From contig NZ_CP050301.1 in the NCBI RefSeq assembly GCF_014189505.1, positions 2,735,501 through 2,799,500 of the forward strand: a stretch of DNA of 64,000 bases, written 5' to 3'. This DNA is from Phyllobacterium sp. 628 (GTDB taxonomy: Bacteria; Pseudomonadota; Alphaproteobacteria; Rhizobiales; Rhizobiaceae). The notes under the pieces were generated by a model that saw only the letters and a program-made list of their open reading frames with translations, searched no databases and had not been told where the DNA came from. Of the stretch, positions 27,596 through 37,629 are shown in pieces. The position numbers were made by a program, and so were the translations under genes. Positions within the stretch are counted from its first letter, which is position 1, and every line of letters begins with the position of its first letter.

Positions 27596-29188
27596 TTACT
27601 GCGGTTTGGCAGCGCCTGCACCGGCATCCGCATCCGGATCTTCGTCCTCGCCTTCCGGCGTGGCGGTATCGGTTGCATCGTCAGTGCCCGGTTCAACCAC
27701 AGGATCGGGGCCCTTGACCGCATTGCCGTTCACTGCAACCGAGCCATCAGCCTTCTGGTCAACAACCCAGCGGATGCGCCCGCCATCGATTTCCGTACCG
27801 AAATCCTTGGCCAGCTTGACGAAAACGACGTAATTCTTGATCTCTTCGTCGCTCTCCGCCGCCTTGTTCAAGCGTTCGACAACCTTGTCAAACCCGGCCA
27901 TTTCCCACGTGGTGTGGCTTTCCGGCTTCAAACCGGGAAAGGTCATTTCGCCTTCGACCGTAAGTTCAGCGTCGGCGGTGCGCACGAGGCTCTTGGAAAT
28001 GACGAGCTTGGGCGGTGCCATCAAGAACTGGGCGGCAGTCTTGGTTTCAAATTCTTCGGAAAGAACCTTCTCACGATTGAGATCCATATCCTCGATCGCA
28101 CCCTTGACCACCGTATCGAGATCAACACCTGCGGTCCCGACGGCCAGTTCGACATCGGTCGGCAGGAACGGAACACTCCATTCCGGGATCGGCAGCGCCG
28201 GATATTTCAGGCCATTGCTGCGAATGGCATAGTGATAAGCGCCATTCTTGCTGATGCCATCGAACTGCATATCCTGTGAAATGTTCTGCGCGGCAAAGTT
28301 GCCCAATGGCGTTTCAACCGCGAAATCCTTGAAATGATACTCACCCTTGAGCTTGTCCCACAGCGGCAGAACCGCCGAGAGTTTCTTTTTCAGCTCCTCC
28401 TGAGCAGGCTTTTTCAGCTTCTTCTCTTCCGAATGAGCAATGAAGAACGCCCACAGGTCCATAAACTCGGTATTGCGGAAACCTTTGCCCTCGGCCGTCG
28501 TCCCAAGTTCGCCGCTGCGCAAGGCGATTTTGATCGGTTCGCCTGCAGGCGCTGCAGTTTCACCTTCCACCGCAGGTTCGGTCAGGTTCGGGAGTTTTGT
28601 CAGAATCGTTTCACTGAAGTTCGCCAGCGACTGCGTCATGTTGATATCGACACCACCACTGGTGGCAGCCGATGCAATCATCTCGCCTTTTGCCGCCGTT
28701 GCATTGGCATCTATATCCTGCTCCGGCGATTTAACCGTCATCTTGAAGGCGTCGTAAGCGAAACTTGACTTGGAAAACGTACCGATCTTCGGATCGAACA
28801 GCCCGGTCCAGCTGCCGCCATCCACGGACCACTGGAAGCTTTCAGGTCCCTTCGGAGCATTAACCTCAAACGAGCCTGCTGGCATGGCTGCCGATGTCAC
28901 GTTCCACGTGCCGTCAGCCAGCGGTTTGGTCAAAATGCTGTAGTCGCCAAAATTGCCCTTGAAGTAATCCTGCTTGGGCATTGATTTGAGGAAAGCATCA
29001 GTGCTGAAGGTGATGCGATAAGCATCGGTTTCCGGCGCAACTTTGAGAATACCGTTCTTGAGCGCCGCCTTGCCAAAATATTTCGACAAAGTATTGGCGA
29101 GCTCGTCAGCGCCTTTGGTATCGACCGTTTGTGCGAAAACCGGCGTGGATAACGCCATAACGCAGGAAATCAGGAATAGTTTACGCAC
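27596..29188 (-). CDS. Conserved hypothetical periplasmic protein
   Basis: A 530-residue protein with a clear signal peptide (FLISCVMALSTPVFAQ, cleavage near residue 20), a long repetitive-looking beta-rich middle with several hydrophobic-alternating segments (for example KPLADGTWNVTSAAMPAGS), and an acidic Asp/Glu/Pro/Ala C-terminal tail (residues about 500-528). Start GTG at 29188 has GGAGGT well placed. I recognise no catalytic motif; similarity to the DUF2125-type families is only a weak possibility. It may be an envelope lipid- or ligand-binding protein. Confidence 0.75.
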   Translation of the reverse strand: MRKLFLISCVMALSTPVFAQTVDTKGADELANTLSKYFGKAALKNGILKVAPETDAYRITFSTDAFLKSMPKQDYFKGNFGDYSILTKPLADGTWNVTSAAMPAGSFEVNAPKGPESFQWSVDGGSWTGLFDPKIGTFSKSSFAYDAFKMTVKSPEQDIDANATAAKGEMIASAATSGGVDINMTQSLANFSETILTKLPNLTEPAVEGETAAPAGEPIKIALRSGELGTTAEGKGFRNTEFMDLWAFFIAHSEEKKLKKPAQEELKKKLSAVLPLWDKLKGEYHFKDFAVETPLGNFAAQNISQDMQFDGISKNGAYHYAIRSNGLKYPALPIPEWSVPFLPTDVELAVGTAGVDLDTVVKGAIEDMDLNREKVLSEEFETKTAAQFLMAPPKLVISKSLVRTADAELTVEGEMTFPGLKPESHTTWEMAGFDKVVERLNKAAESDEEIKNYVVFVKLAKDFGTEIDGGRIRWVVDQKADGSVAVNGNAVKGPDPVVEPGTDDATDTATPEGEDEDPDADAGAGAAKPQ

Positions 29189-29260
29189 AATACCTCCAAT
29201 ACTTCAGTCTATCGTCGTGGTGACGACTACGTGTGTGTCAACGGCTTTAGCAATCCCAAC

Positions 29261-29965
29261 TCAAACCGTAAACTGGTCATTTGTCCCGGCGATAAAGACC
29301 TTTGTCGTGCTGCCATCCATACCAGCGACAAACTTGTCTGGAGTCTGGTCGATAATCGGGAACGAGCCGTAGTGGCAGGGAATCGCCTTGGCGAATTTAA
29401 AATAGCGCTGGGTCGCCAGCGCGGCCACTGCCCCGCCCATGGTAAAACGGTCACCGATCGGGATGATACCGATCTCCGGCTGATGCAGTTCGTTGATCAG
29501 CGCCATGTCGGAAAAAATGTCCGTATCGCCCATGTGATAAACCGTTGGCTCGTCATCAAAATGCAGCACGATACCGTTTGCCGAGCCCAGCGAATGGGAA
29601 ATGCCGTCTTCGGTCATGAATGCCGAGGAATGCAGGGCGTTGACATAGGTAACAGTAAAACCGTTATGCGATACGGTTCCTCCGGTATTTGTCGGATCAA
29701 CCCGCGCAACACCGCGATTGTTGAGCCATGTAACCAGATCGGCATTGCCGATAACCACCGCGCCCGTATCCTTGGCGATGGCAGCCGTGTCACCCACATG
29801 GTCGCCATGGCCATGGGTCAGGACGATATGCGTTACGCCCTTTGCCGCTTCCTTGAAATCCACGCCACGCGCGCCGGGATTGCCGTTGAGAAATGGATCA
29901 ATCAAAATCGTGCTTTTGGCGGTTTCAATACGAAACGCCGAATGGCCCAGCCAGGTAATTTTCAT
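29261..29965 (-). CDS. Metal-dependent hydrolase, UPF0173 family
   Basis: A 234-residue metallo-beta-lactamase-fold protein. The metal-binding motif is [11 protein letters not shown] (about residues 51-61), with later ligands in [11 protein letters not shown] and [11 protein letters not shown]. Its N-terminus ([15 protein letters not shown]) is diagnostic for UPF0173. It lies between the secreted protein gene and divergent ruvX. Substrate unknown. Confidence 0.93.
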   Translation of the reverse strand: MKITWLGHSAFRIETAKSTILIDPFLNGNPGARGVDFKEAAKGVTHIVLTHGHGDHVGDTAAIAKDTGAVVIGNADLVTWLNNRGVARVDPTNTGGTVSHNGFTVTYVNALHSSAFMTEDGISHSLGSANGIVLHFDDEPTVYHMGDTDIFSDMALINELHQPEIGIIPIGDRFTMGGAVAALATQRYFKFAKAIPCHYGSFPIIDQTPDKFVAGMDGSTTKVFIAGTNDQFTV

Positions 29966-30059
29966 GACGCTTTCCCTTCATTCATGCTCGCCACAACCAT
30001 CTATTGCAGCTATGTGACAGTCGTTGCAGATTAGAGCGGCCTTTTACAGGCCAATTAAG

Positions 30060-30575
30060 GTGGATAACAAGCAATTGACTGTTCTGACAATCGACCAGCT
30101 GGAAGAACATGTAGCCGATGGACAGACCGTCGCAGGGCTTGATCTTGGAACAAAAACCATCGGCATTGCCATTTCCGACCGTGGATTCTCTTTCGCCAAT
30201 CCACGCACTGTTCTCAGGCGCAGCAAATTTACCCATGACGCGCAGGATCTTTTGAAGGCTCTGAAAACCGACAACGTCGGCGCAATTGTCATTGGGCTGC
30301 CCATCAACATGGACGGCAGCGAAGGTCCGCGCGTACAGGCAACCCGCGCCTTTGTACGTAACATGGAAAAGCTGACGGACCTGCCCTTCATCTATTGGGA
30401 TGAACGCCTGTCAACGGTTGCGGCGGAACGCGTGCTGATCGGTATGGACGTATCACGGCAAAAAAGGGCCGAGCGGATTGATTCCGCTGCGGCCGCTTTC
30501 ATCCTGCAAGGGGCATTGGACCGGTTGCAAAGCCTGCGTCAGGAAACCGACGCGGACGGCAACTCCTTCGAATAG
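30060..30575 (+). CDS. ruvX: Holliday-junction resolvase-like protein RuvX/YqgF (16S rRNA pre-processing nuclease)
   Basis: A 171-residue RNase H-fold protein. Catalytic acids are in [16 protein letters not shown] (about residues 19-34), [16 protein letters not shown] and [15 protein letters not shown], plus the C-terminal [12 protein letters not shown]. Members have been linked to pre-16S rRNA trimming. No ATG precedes the conserved region. GTG at 30060 gives the usual N-terminus; TTG at 30024 is an alternative. The ribosome site is weak. Its 3' end overlaps a convergent small gene by 37 bases. Confidence 0.9.
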   Translation: MDNKQLTVLTIDQLEEHVADGQTVAGLDLGTKTIGIAISDRGFSFANPRTVLRRSKFTHDAQDLLKALKTDNVGAIVIGLPINMDGSEGPRVQATRAFVRNMEKLTDLPFIYWDERLSTVAAERVLIGMDVSRQKRAERIDSAAAAFILQGALDRLQSLRQETDADGNSFE

Positions 30576-30886
30576 GCGGTCGCGGCGTTTGCGGCAGCAG
30601 CAACACGGTTTGCTCGCCAGACCTTGACCCACGCGATGATCTTTTTACGGCGGCGGAAGGCGATCAAGGCGAACACCAGGCCGGTATCAACGATGCATGC
30701 CCGCGCCACCAGCGGCGGAATGCTCTCGGGTGCGATTCCAAGGATATTTCCGTAAATATTGAAGACCAGATCGTGCATTTCGCGGCTGAAGAAATACATG
30801 CCGCCACTCAGGTCGTAATACGACAAAAAGTACCATCCCCACAAAAAGCTCAACGGGCCCGCCCAGAATATCAGGAAGCTGCGCAT
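30539..30886 (-). CDS. DUF6105-like small membrane protein
   Basis: A 115-residue protein with a N-terminal membrane segment ([18 protein letters not shown]) and a second near 64-80 ([17 protein letters not shown]), followed by a basic stretch RRRKKIIAW. The pattern [20 protein letters not shown] is characteristic of a small alphaproteobacterial family often labelled DUF6105. Its start is preceded by AGGAG. It overlaps the 3' end of ruvX on the opposite strand, so the two transcripts would form an antisense overlap. Function unknown. Confidence 0.8.
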   Translation of the reverse strand: MRSFLIFWAGPLSFLWGWYFLSYYDLSGGMYFFSREMHDLVFNIYGNILGIAPESIPPLVARACIVDTGLVFALIAFRRRKKIIAWVKVWRANRVAAAANAATAYSKELPSASVS

Positions 30887-31380
30887 TCATTTCTCCTAGC
30901 GGGGAAGAGCAAAGTGGACTGTGTAACCCCGTGAAATCACGAGGTATTTTCGAATCACATTGATATCTGCTAAGAGTTTATGCGCAACGTAAACCGTTAG
31001 TTAAGGTTAATTTCAAAAAATTTTATTAAAATTGAAGGTATTAGCGAGGGTGATTTTTGGGCATCTGAGGTGGTGGATTGCCGAGGGCCTTACATTTTTG
31101 ACGGATGGGGTTTGAAAGGTGGTTAAAATTCGTCAAAAAAGTCGCGGAGCTGAAATTGGATTACAGCTAAGGGGTGCTCTTTGAAAAGATTAGCATCAAC
31201 AATCTGCGTGGTTCGACAGGCTCACCATGAGGGAAAATAAAGCACTGCACGGTTAATCGGCAGCTTTTGAGCTCATGCGCAGTTGCAGAACTAGCTCCCT
31301 GCAATCCTCACTCTCCCTCATGGTGAGCTCCAGAGCTTGTCGAAGGGCGAACCACGCACAGTGCTCCTGCTAACCTCCAA
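30887..31380. other. Intergenic region with AT-rich half and dispersed repeat
   Basis: About 490 bases. The first part (30960-31060) is AT-rich and could hold the promoter of the DUF6105-like gene. The second part contains the family A repeat listed separately. I see no open frame with a good start here. Confidence 0.5.
31205..31358. repeat. Dispersed intergenic inverted repeat, family A, copy 2
   Basis: Ends TGCGTGGTTCGACAGGCTC and its inverted partner (GAGCTTGTCGAAGGGCGAACCACGCA) are as in the copies at 2915 and 62141; the unique middle differs. It lies just downstream of anmK. Confidence 0.85.
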
Positions 31381-32514
31381 TTAAATACCCTTACCCACCA
31401 CGACACCACCGGTAACCGCCACATCGCATCCCGTCGTAGTCGGATATGTCAGCGGCAGCCCATCCAGTGCCCGTACAGCGAGATAGGCCCAGGCTTCGGC
31501 CTCCATCGAATCGCCATTCAATCCCAGCTCTTCTGCTGCAATAACTGCGGCATCTGCCTTGCCCGCACCCTCGGCAAGATCGGCCATGATGGTCGCGTTC
31601 TTGCGCCCGCCGCCACAGATCACCCACAGCGACGGCTTATCGGGCGCATAGGCGCTGGCTTTAAGGATCGCGTCGGCGGTTACCTTGGCCAGCGTACGTG
31701 CGCCGTCTGCCAGTTCCGGATTGCCAAGGTCCTCAAGCGTGAAATCATTGCGGTCGAGCGATTTCGGCGGCTGCAGGTCAAAGAACGGCTTTGCCAAGTA
31801 CCGGGCAACAGTACTGACAATCACCTGGCCTTCGCTGGCAATCGTTCCACCCGCGTCATAGGCGATTCCTGCTCTATCCGAGACCCATTGATCAATCAGC
31901 GTGTTGCCCGGCCCCGTATCGAAGGCAATCGGATCGGTTTGCCCTGAAATAATAGTAACATTGGAGATACCGCCAATATTGACGAACACCACCGGTTTGC
32001 CTTTGCCAAGTTCCATCGGAACGCGTGTAGCAAGTGCCTGATGATAGGCGGGAACCAGTGGTGCGCCTTGCCCGCCATGCACCATATCATTGGCACGCAT
32101 GTCATAGACAACGGGAATGCCGGTCAGTTCCGCCAGCAGCTTGCCGTCACCGAGTTGCACAGTCAGGTGTTCTTGCGGCCGGTGCAGCACTGTCTGGCCA
32201 TGAAACCCAATAATATCAATGCTATCCGGGCTTATTTTATAGTCCGATAGAAAGCCGAGCACGGCGGCACCATGCCTCCGGCTCAACTCCTGTTCGATCG
32301 CAGCGAGATTGCCGGGCCGTTCGCTCCGGACGCGAATGGCCTTGGCATCCTCAAGTCCGGCCTCGATCTGGCGGCGGAAAGCAGTCTCATAGGCGACAAA
32401 CCCGGATGGTCCACGCTGAACCTTGTTCACGCCATCGGTTTCGATGAGAGCAATGTCTATACCATCCATCGATGTTCCGCTCATCAGGCCAATTGCCCGT
32501 CTCGTCACTGCCAC
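31381..32514 (-). CDS. anmK: Anhydro-N-acetylmuramic acid kinase
   Basis: Phosphorylates and opens 1,6-anhydro-MurNAc during peptidoglycan recycling. The 377-residue product has GLMSGTSMDGIDIAL (phosphate-binding motif, about residues 9-23), GFHGQTVLHRP, LGDGKLLAELTGIPVVYDMRANDM, NIGGISNVT and FDTGPGNTLID. GTG at 32514 is the first in-frame start and gives the family N-terminus. The gene is divergent from tyrS, with 112 bases between the starts. Confidence 0.95.
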   Translation of the reverse strand: MAVTRRAIGLMSGTSMDGIDIALIETDGVNKVQRGPSGFVAYETAFRRQIEAGLEDAKAIRVRSERPGNLAAIEQELSRRHGAAVLGFLSDYKISPDSIDIIGFHGQTVLHRPQEHLTVQLGDGKLLAELTGIPVVYDMRANDMVHGGQGAPLVPAYHQALATRVPMELGKGKPVVFVNIGGISNVTIISGQTDPIAFDTGPGNTLIDQWVSDRAGIAYDAGGTIASEGQVIVSTVARYLAKPFFDLQPPKSLDRNDFTLEDLGNPELADGARTLAKVTADAILKASAYAPDKPSLWVICGGGRKNATIMADLAEGAGKADAAVIAAEELGLNGDSMEAEAWAYLAVRALDGLPLTYPTTTGCDVAVTGGVVVGKGI

Positions 32515-32626
32515 GCCACAGCCTTTCTTGTGATTCGGTCCCGAATGATGTTAAACGGCCACGTCTTGTTCGGCACGTTCTTCGTGCCCGTCCATCCCAA
32601 TCAGGTAAAAGTCTCAGGAAAACCCC

Positions 32627-33880
32627 ATGTCTGCCTTCAAATCCGACTTTCTGCACACGCTTTCCACGCGCGGCTTCATCCATCAGGTCTCTGACGAGTC
32701 AGGTCTGGATGCGCTTTTCGCCAAGGAGATTGTGACGGCATATGTCGGCTATGATGCGACGGCCACAAGTTTGCATATCGGCAATCTGATTTCCGTGACC
32801 ATGCTGTATTGGCTGCAGGAAACCGGGCACCGTCCGATCGTGTTGATGGGCGGCGGCACATCGATGGTCGGAGATCCCTCTTTCCGCGATGAACAGCGCA
32901 AATTGCTGACGCCCGAAGCCATTGCCACCAATATCGAAGGTATCAAGCGCATTTTCGCCCGCATCCTGCGTTTTGGCGAAGGTCCGACCGATGCTTTTAT
33001 CGTCAACAATGCCGATTGGCTGATGGGGCTTGGCTATGTGGACTTCCTGCGTGATGTCGGACGGCACTTCTCGGTCAACCGCATGCTGTCCTTCGACAGC
33101 GTGAAGCTGCGGCTTGACCGCGAGCAGTCTTTGTCGTTCCTCGAATTCAACTACATGATCATGCAAGGCTATGATTTTGTCGAACTCAGCCGCCGTCACG
33201 GCTGCGTGCTGCAGATGGGTGGCTCGGACCAGTGGGGCAACATCATCAATGGTGTCGATCTCGGCCACCGCATGGGCACACAGCAGCTCTATGCTCTGAC
33301 CACACCATTGCTGACCACCAGCTCGGGCGCAAAAATGGGCAAATCCGCCACCGGCGCGGTCTGGCTGAATGAAGACGTCTTCAGCCCCTACGATTTTTGG
33401 CAGTACTGGCGCAATACGGAAGATGCCGACGTTGGCCGCTTCCTGAAAATTTTCACGCGCCTGCCACTCGATGAAATCGCCCGGCTGGAAGCGCTTGGCG
33501 GGTCAGAGATCAATGAGGCCAAGAAGGTTCTGGCAACGGAAGCCACCGCCATCGTGCACGGCCGCGAGGCTGCCTTGCAGTCTGCTGAAACCGCCCGCAC
33601 AACCTTCGAGGAAGGCGCTTTGGCAGCCAACCTGCCCTCCATCGATATTCCTGCCGGCGAACTCGATGGCGGCGTCGGCATTCTGACGCTTCTCGTCAAG
33701 GCTGGCCTTGCCGCATCCAACGGCGAAGCCCGCCGCCATGTTCAGGGTGGCGCGGTGCGTATCAACGATGCCAGCATTTCCGATGAAAAGGCTCAAATTG
33801 GCACGGGAGAAGTGACGGCCGACGGTGTGATCAAGCTGTCACTGGGCAAGAAGAAGCACATTCTGGTTCGCCCGGTTTAA
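32627..33880 (+). CDS. tyrS: Tyrosine--tRNA ligase
   Basis: Charges tRNA-Tyr. The 417-residue class I synthetase shows [11 protein letters not shown] (the HIGH signature), the KMSKS signature as KMGKS ([10 protein letters not shown]), the [11 protein letters not shown] tRNA/tyrosine-binding segment and a C-terminal S4 domain ([25 protein letters not shown]). ATG at 32627 follows CAGGAAA. Length is typical. Confidence 0.97.
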   Translation: MSAFKSDFLHTLSTRGFIHQVSDESGLDALFAKEIVTAYVGYDATATSLHIGNLISVTMLYWLQETGHRPIVLMGGGTSMVGDPSFRDEQRKLLTPEAIATNIEGIKRIFARILRFGEGPTDAFIVNNADWLMGLGYVDFLRDVGRHFSVNRMLSFDSVKLRLDREQSLSFLEFNYMIMQGYDFVELSRRHGCVLQMGGSDQWGNIINGVDLGHRMGTQQLYALTTPLLTTSSGAKMGKSATGAVWLNEDVFSPYDFWQYWRNTEDADVGRFLKIFTRLPLDEIARLEALGGSEINEAKKVLATEATAIVHGREAALQSAETARTTFEEGALAANLPSIDIPAGELDGGVGILTLLVKAGLAASNGEARRHVQGGAVRINDASISDEKAQIGTGEVTADGVIKLSLGKKKHILVRPV

Positions 33881-33901
33881 TTTAGGACGCCCAACCCCGG
33901 T

Positions 33902-34080
33902 TTTCTCTCCCCTTGCGGGAGAGAACGGATTTTCTTGGATTTAGCCTCTTTGCTAAATCTTTAGAAAATCCAAGTGAGGGGGTAGCTTGCGATTTGCAAA
34001 TCCCCTCTCTTGCGATTTCTAGCACTTAGCCAAGAGGCTAAGATGCTGAAATCGCTTTCTCCCCCACAAGGGGGGAGATA
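33902..34080. repeat. Dispersed intergenic inverted repeat, family B, copy 2 (opposite orientation)
   Basis: Same components as the copy at 22553 but reversed: the internal TTAGCCAAGAGGCTAAG stem and AATCGC...CTTTCTCCC end here match the inverse complement of the first copy's left half. It fills the gap between tyrS and the AsmA-like gene; nothing else is seen there. Confidence 0.85.
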
Positions 34081-34092
34081 AAAGTTGCACTC

Positions 34093-37000
34093 TCACTGAA
34101 ATTCGAAAATCGACCGGAAAATACCGGGTGCAATCACCGATATCGGGTTCACGATGATCTGCGGCTGCTTGATCGGTCCCTGCAGTTTGTAGGTAATGCC
34201 AATCACGCCGCGATCCCGGCCATTGCCGAGCAAAAGCCCCAACACCGGCAGATCACTGAAAATGCTGTTGATACCATAGGCAGGCATGAACGTGCCGGTA
34301 AGCGCCATATTGCCCTGGGGATCGCTGAGCACACCTTGAAAGGTGGTACCGATGGTCGAGCCACGCACGACACCATTGGCGAGATTGATGTAATTCTTGC
34401 CCTTTTCAATCTGCGAGAAGCCGCGATCGAAGGTCACCACCGAAACATCGATGTTCTTTTTGACCGCATCATTCAAACTGGTTCCATTGGACGACGATGA
34501 AACGAGGCTGGCCAGCCTTGGTTCATTGACCAGGGTGAACTCGCGCGCATCGATCTGGCCGCGCAGCGGACCATCACCCTTGGAATCCAGCGTCACAGCA
34601 ATGCTGCCACCCTGCATTTTGTCGTAGAAACCGGTAAAGCGCAGCACGGCACCGGCATCTTTTGATTGGAGACTGACCGACCGTGCACCGCTTTCTGAAC
34701 TGTCCGTTGCAATCACCTTCTGCCCGGTCTTTGTCACGGCATTGAAGGCCAGCCCGGACACATTGGAGCCAACGCCCTCATAGGACAAGGATACATTGCC
34801 AAAGCTCTCGGAATAAAAGCCCTGCACCTGATCGATATCGGCATTGAGCAGAATACGTTTCTTGTCGCCAGTGTCCCCACCACCCTGCTTCTTGTCGGTA
34901 ATCTGGTTGAGCAATGGCCGGGCATCGAACGATTTGCCTTTCACGTCAGCCCTGTAGCCGTACCCGGTGCGGGTTACCTTGACGGCGATATCATCACTGC
35001 GATTGAGGCTCACCTGACTGAAATCAGCCGTTACAAGATCGCCTTTGGCCACGGATATGTCACCGCGCAAACGGAACGTATCGCCTGATACGTCAAGATT
35101 ACGGATATTGAGGTTGTCATTGTCCTGCTGCAATCCGAACTTGGCACTTGCCTTCACACCGGCTCCCTTGGTCCAGCCCAGCTGTGCCAGTTTAACTTCG
35201 GCTTTTGTCAAGTCCGCCGTGGCAATCTGCGATCCGTCTGCGGCCTTGTCGATATCAACGGTAATAGGTCCTGAAATATAAGGGTTGAGGCTTGGAAACA
35301 GGATGTTGCGCGTCTTGTCATCCAGCGCCAGCTTCACGGACTGGCTGCGCTTGGCCGTATTGCTGCCCAGCGGCTCAAACATGGTTATATCTGCCGGAAC
35401 GCCGTTCAGCAGCGCCTTGACGTCGATATTCGCCTCGGTGTCATTAACGTTAAGGGTGCCGTTGGCATTGGTGATCGTCTGGCCGTCGATCTTCTTGGCG
35501 AGATCCACATTCGCCAGATCAAGCGATGCCGACCATTGCAGGCTGCCTTCCGGCGCGTGCCGGGTGACCGGAAAAGTCACAAGAACATGGGTCTTCACAT
35601 CGCCGCTAATGTCTTCCGGCACAAATGGCACGCCTTTCACCGCGTTGATCGGCTTGAAACCGGCAATCTCGGCAATGGCTGATGCATCACCTGCAATATT
35701 AAGATCAAGCTCCGAAAGCACCGGACGCTGCGGTCCCCACGGAATAATCAGCGTGCCGTCAACAATCTTTGCTTCGCGATTACCCGGCGTGAATGCCGAG
35801 CCCTTCTGCAGTTTGACGGTTGTATAGGCGCCGCGCACATTGATCGTACCATCCGCATCACGGATCGGCGGCAGATCACCGACAATATCAAAACGTGTAC
35901 CCTGAATGGCAAAATCGACCTGCACTTCATCAGCAGTCAAAGGTGCAGGCTTGTCGGGTCCATCAAACCGGCCAGCCGGGAAGATCACGTCGATCCGGCT
36001 GTCTTTCACATCGCCGCCGAAAAGATTGTCGAGAACCCAGCGGCGTGCACCGGTCGCCACCCAGATCGGCCACAGCTGTTTGACATGGGCGGCAGGCATT
36101 TTGGGAACGCGCAATGCCAGTGTTATTGCCGGGGAGCCCTTGCCGAAGACCAGACCGGCCTGCCCGTAAAGCTCGCTTTCACCATTGCCGCGCACGGAAA
36201 TCTCGGAAACGTCCAGCTTGTTCTGTGCCGGTTCAAACCGTCCGGCAAGCCGAGCGTTGAACAGCAATGGCGGCTCGGTTGAATCCTGCGGTGCCGAACT
36301 GGCTTCCCGGGTTATCAGTTCAAAGCGATATCCGGGATTTTCCGGCGTCGAACCATCCGTGGGCAACGGTTCGGGGCCGATTGCACCCTCGACCACGCCC
36401 TTGATGCCGCCCAAATGAATGGCCGACGGCGTCAGTTCAATTTTCTCGCTGCCGAACACATGTTCAAAATTGATCTGGGTGCCCACGCCCATATTCTCGA
36501 CATTGCCGATACTGATGGGACCTTCGCCAATATTGACCGAACCCCAGACCCGCATCGGTACCGTCGCTGCACCAGCGGTGCCGCCAAGGTTGATTTCACC
36601 CAGATTGTTGTAAGCGAAATAGGATGTGTCTGGCTTGATCCCATCGGCATCGGGAACGGGTGCATTCCCGTGCGTTCCGATAAGTGGAATTTTGCTGATC
36701 GCCATCGAGAACGAATCGATCTTCGCGCCGATAGCGGAGCGTTTCACCTGTGCCGAGACATCGACCACCTTGCCCTGCCACTCAATCGAGCCTTTGATGG
36801 CGACAGGACCACCGGTCTCCACCAGATCGAGATTGACAATCCGCAGGCTTTGCGGCTGACCGGCAATGGTAAAGGCAAAGGTCGTATCGGCGATGGAGAT
36901 ATTGCGGGTTTCGCGTTGATCCAGCAGCGAAACCGCGCTTTCAAGACTGGTGAAGAGCAGTTGCGATACACCGTCAAGATTGACGAGACCGCGATCATCC

Positions 37001-37521
37001 TTGGGAACGAGCGCCATGAAATCGAATGGCTGCTGGCTCGCAACCTTGATCTGCGCGCCTTCAAGCTCAAGGTTCTGCACCTGCACATTGCCCTGCAGCA
37101 GCGGCAGGGTTGCCAGCCCGATGCGCACAGAACGCACATTGGTGATATCGATGCCGCGTTTGGCATCGGAAATATTGACGTTGCGCGCCTCAAGGGCGAC
37201 ATGTTTGCGCTGATCGAGGGAAATCTGTACCGACTGGATTGTTGCCTGCGTATCGGGTCCCAGAACCGACTTCAGCGCCGTCTGGGCGCGGTCGGTCAGA
37301 GCCGCGCCGCCAATGCCGACGCGCAGCACCACAAATGCCACACCGGCCAGCACCACAATGAGAAGAAGAAAGGAAGCAAGCGCACCACAAACAAACTTAA
37401 ATCGCGATCGCCGGGCAGGCATAGGCACAGGCGCCTCGCCTTGCTCCACCGCAGACGGGTAGTGATGAAATTTGAGGAAGTCCCGCTTTGAGAAGCGGAC
37501 TCTTTTCGGTTTCTCTGTCAA
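34093..37521 (-). CDS. AsmA-like/DUF3971 (YhdP-type) giant inner-membrane-anchored protein
   Basis: A 1142-residue protein. A short cytoplasmic tail is followed by a membrane anchor (about 44-69) and a long periplasmic beta-rich region with the AsmA/TamB/YhdP style, including the IPLIGTHGN segment, LWPIWVATGARRWVLDNLFGGDV (DUF3971-like) and a C-terminal domain ending PIKQPQIIVNPISVIAPGIFRSIFEFQ. YhdP/AsmA proteins are thought to carry phospholipid across the periplasm. The start used is TTG at 37521 because no earlier ATG exists in frame; ATG at 37422 would truncate the tail. No recognised operon partner. Confidence 0.88.
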   Translation of the reverse strand: MTEKPKRVRFSKRDFLKFHHYPSAVEQGEAPVPMPARRSRFKFVCGALASFLLLIVVLAGVAFVVLRVGIGGAALTDRAQTALKSVLGPDTQATIQSVQISLDQRKHVALEARNVNISDAKRGIDITNVRSVRIGLATLPLLQGNVQVQNLELEGAQIKVASQQPFDFMALVPKDDRGLVNLDGVSQLLFTSLESAVSLLDQRETRNISIADTTFAFTIAGQPQSLRIVNLDLVETGGPVAIKGSIEWQGKVVDVSAQVKRSAIGAKIDSFSMAISKIPLIGTHGNAPVPDADGIKPDTSYFAYNNLGEINLGGTAGAATVPMRVWGSVNIGEGPISIGNVENMGVGTQINFEHVFGSEKIELTPSAIHLGGIKGVVEGAIGPEPLPTDGSTPENPGYRFELITREASSAPQDSTEPPLLFNARLAGRFEPAQNKLDVSEISVRGNGESELYGQAGLVFGKGSPAITLALRVPKMPAAHVKQLWPIWVATGARRWVLDNLFGGDVKDSRIDVIFPAGRFDGPDKPAPLTADEVQVDFAIQGTRFDIVGDLPPIRDADGTINVRGAYTTVKLQKGSAFTPGNREAKIVDGTLIIPWGPQRPVLSELDLNIAGDASAIAEIAGFKPINAVKGVPFVPEDISGDVKTHVLVTFPVTRHAPEGSLQWSASLDLANVDLAKKIDGQTITNANGTLNVNDTEANIDVKALLNGVPADITMFEPLGSNTAKRSQSVKLALDDKTRNILFPSLNPYISGPITVDIDKAADGSQIATADLTKAEVKLAQLGWTKGAGVKASAKFGLQQDNDNLNIRNLDVSGDTFRLRGDISVAKGDLVTADFSQVSLNRSDDIAVKVTRTGYGYRADVKGKSFDARPLLNQITDKKQGGGDTGDKKRILLNADIDQVQGFYSESFGNVSLSYEGVGSNVSGLAFNAVTKTGQKVIATDSSESGARSVSLQSKDAGAVLRFTGFYDKMQGGSIAVTLDSKGDGPLRGQIDAREFTLVNEPRLASLVSSSSNGTSLNDAVKKNIDVSVVTFDRGFSQIEKGKNYINLANGVVRGSTIGTTFQGVLSDPQGNMALTGTFMPAYGINSIFSDLPVLGLLLGNGRDRGVIGITYKLQGPIKQPQIIVNPISVIAPGIFRSIFEFQ

Positions 37522-37629
37522 ATTCCCAAGCCAATTGAGGAATCATATGGGAAACCGTAGACGATTCCCTTGCCTCTCTATAGTTGCTCACATGAGGCGC
37601 GCATTCAATGATGAAAGAAAGGCATTCCT

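Noticed and set aside
36415..37491. 358-codon plus-strand open frame
   Set aside because: It lies entirely opposite the AsmA-like gene, its translation lacks any known pattern and no ribosome site is seen; typical antisense shadow in GC-rich DNA.
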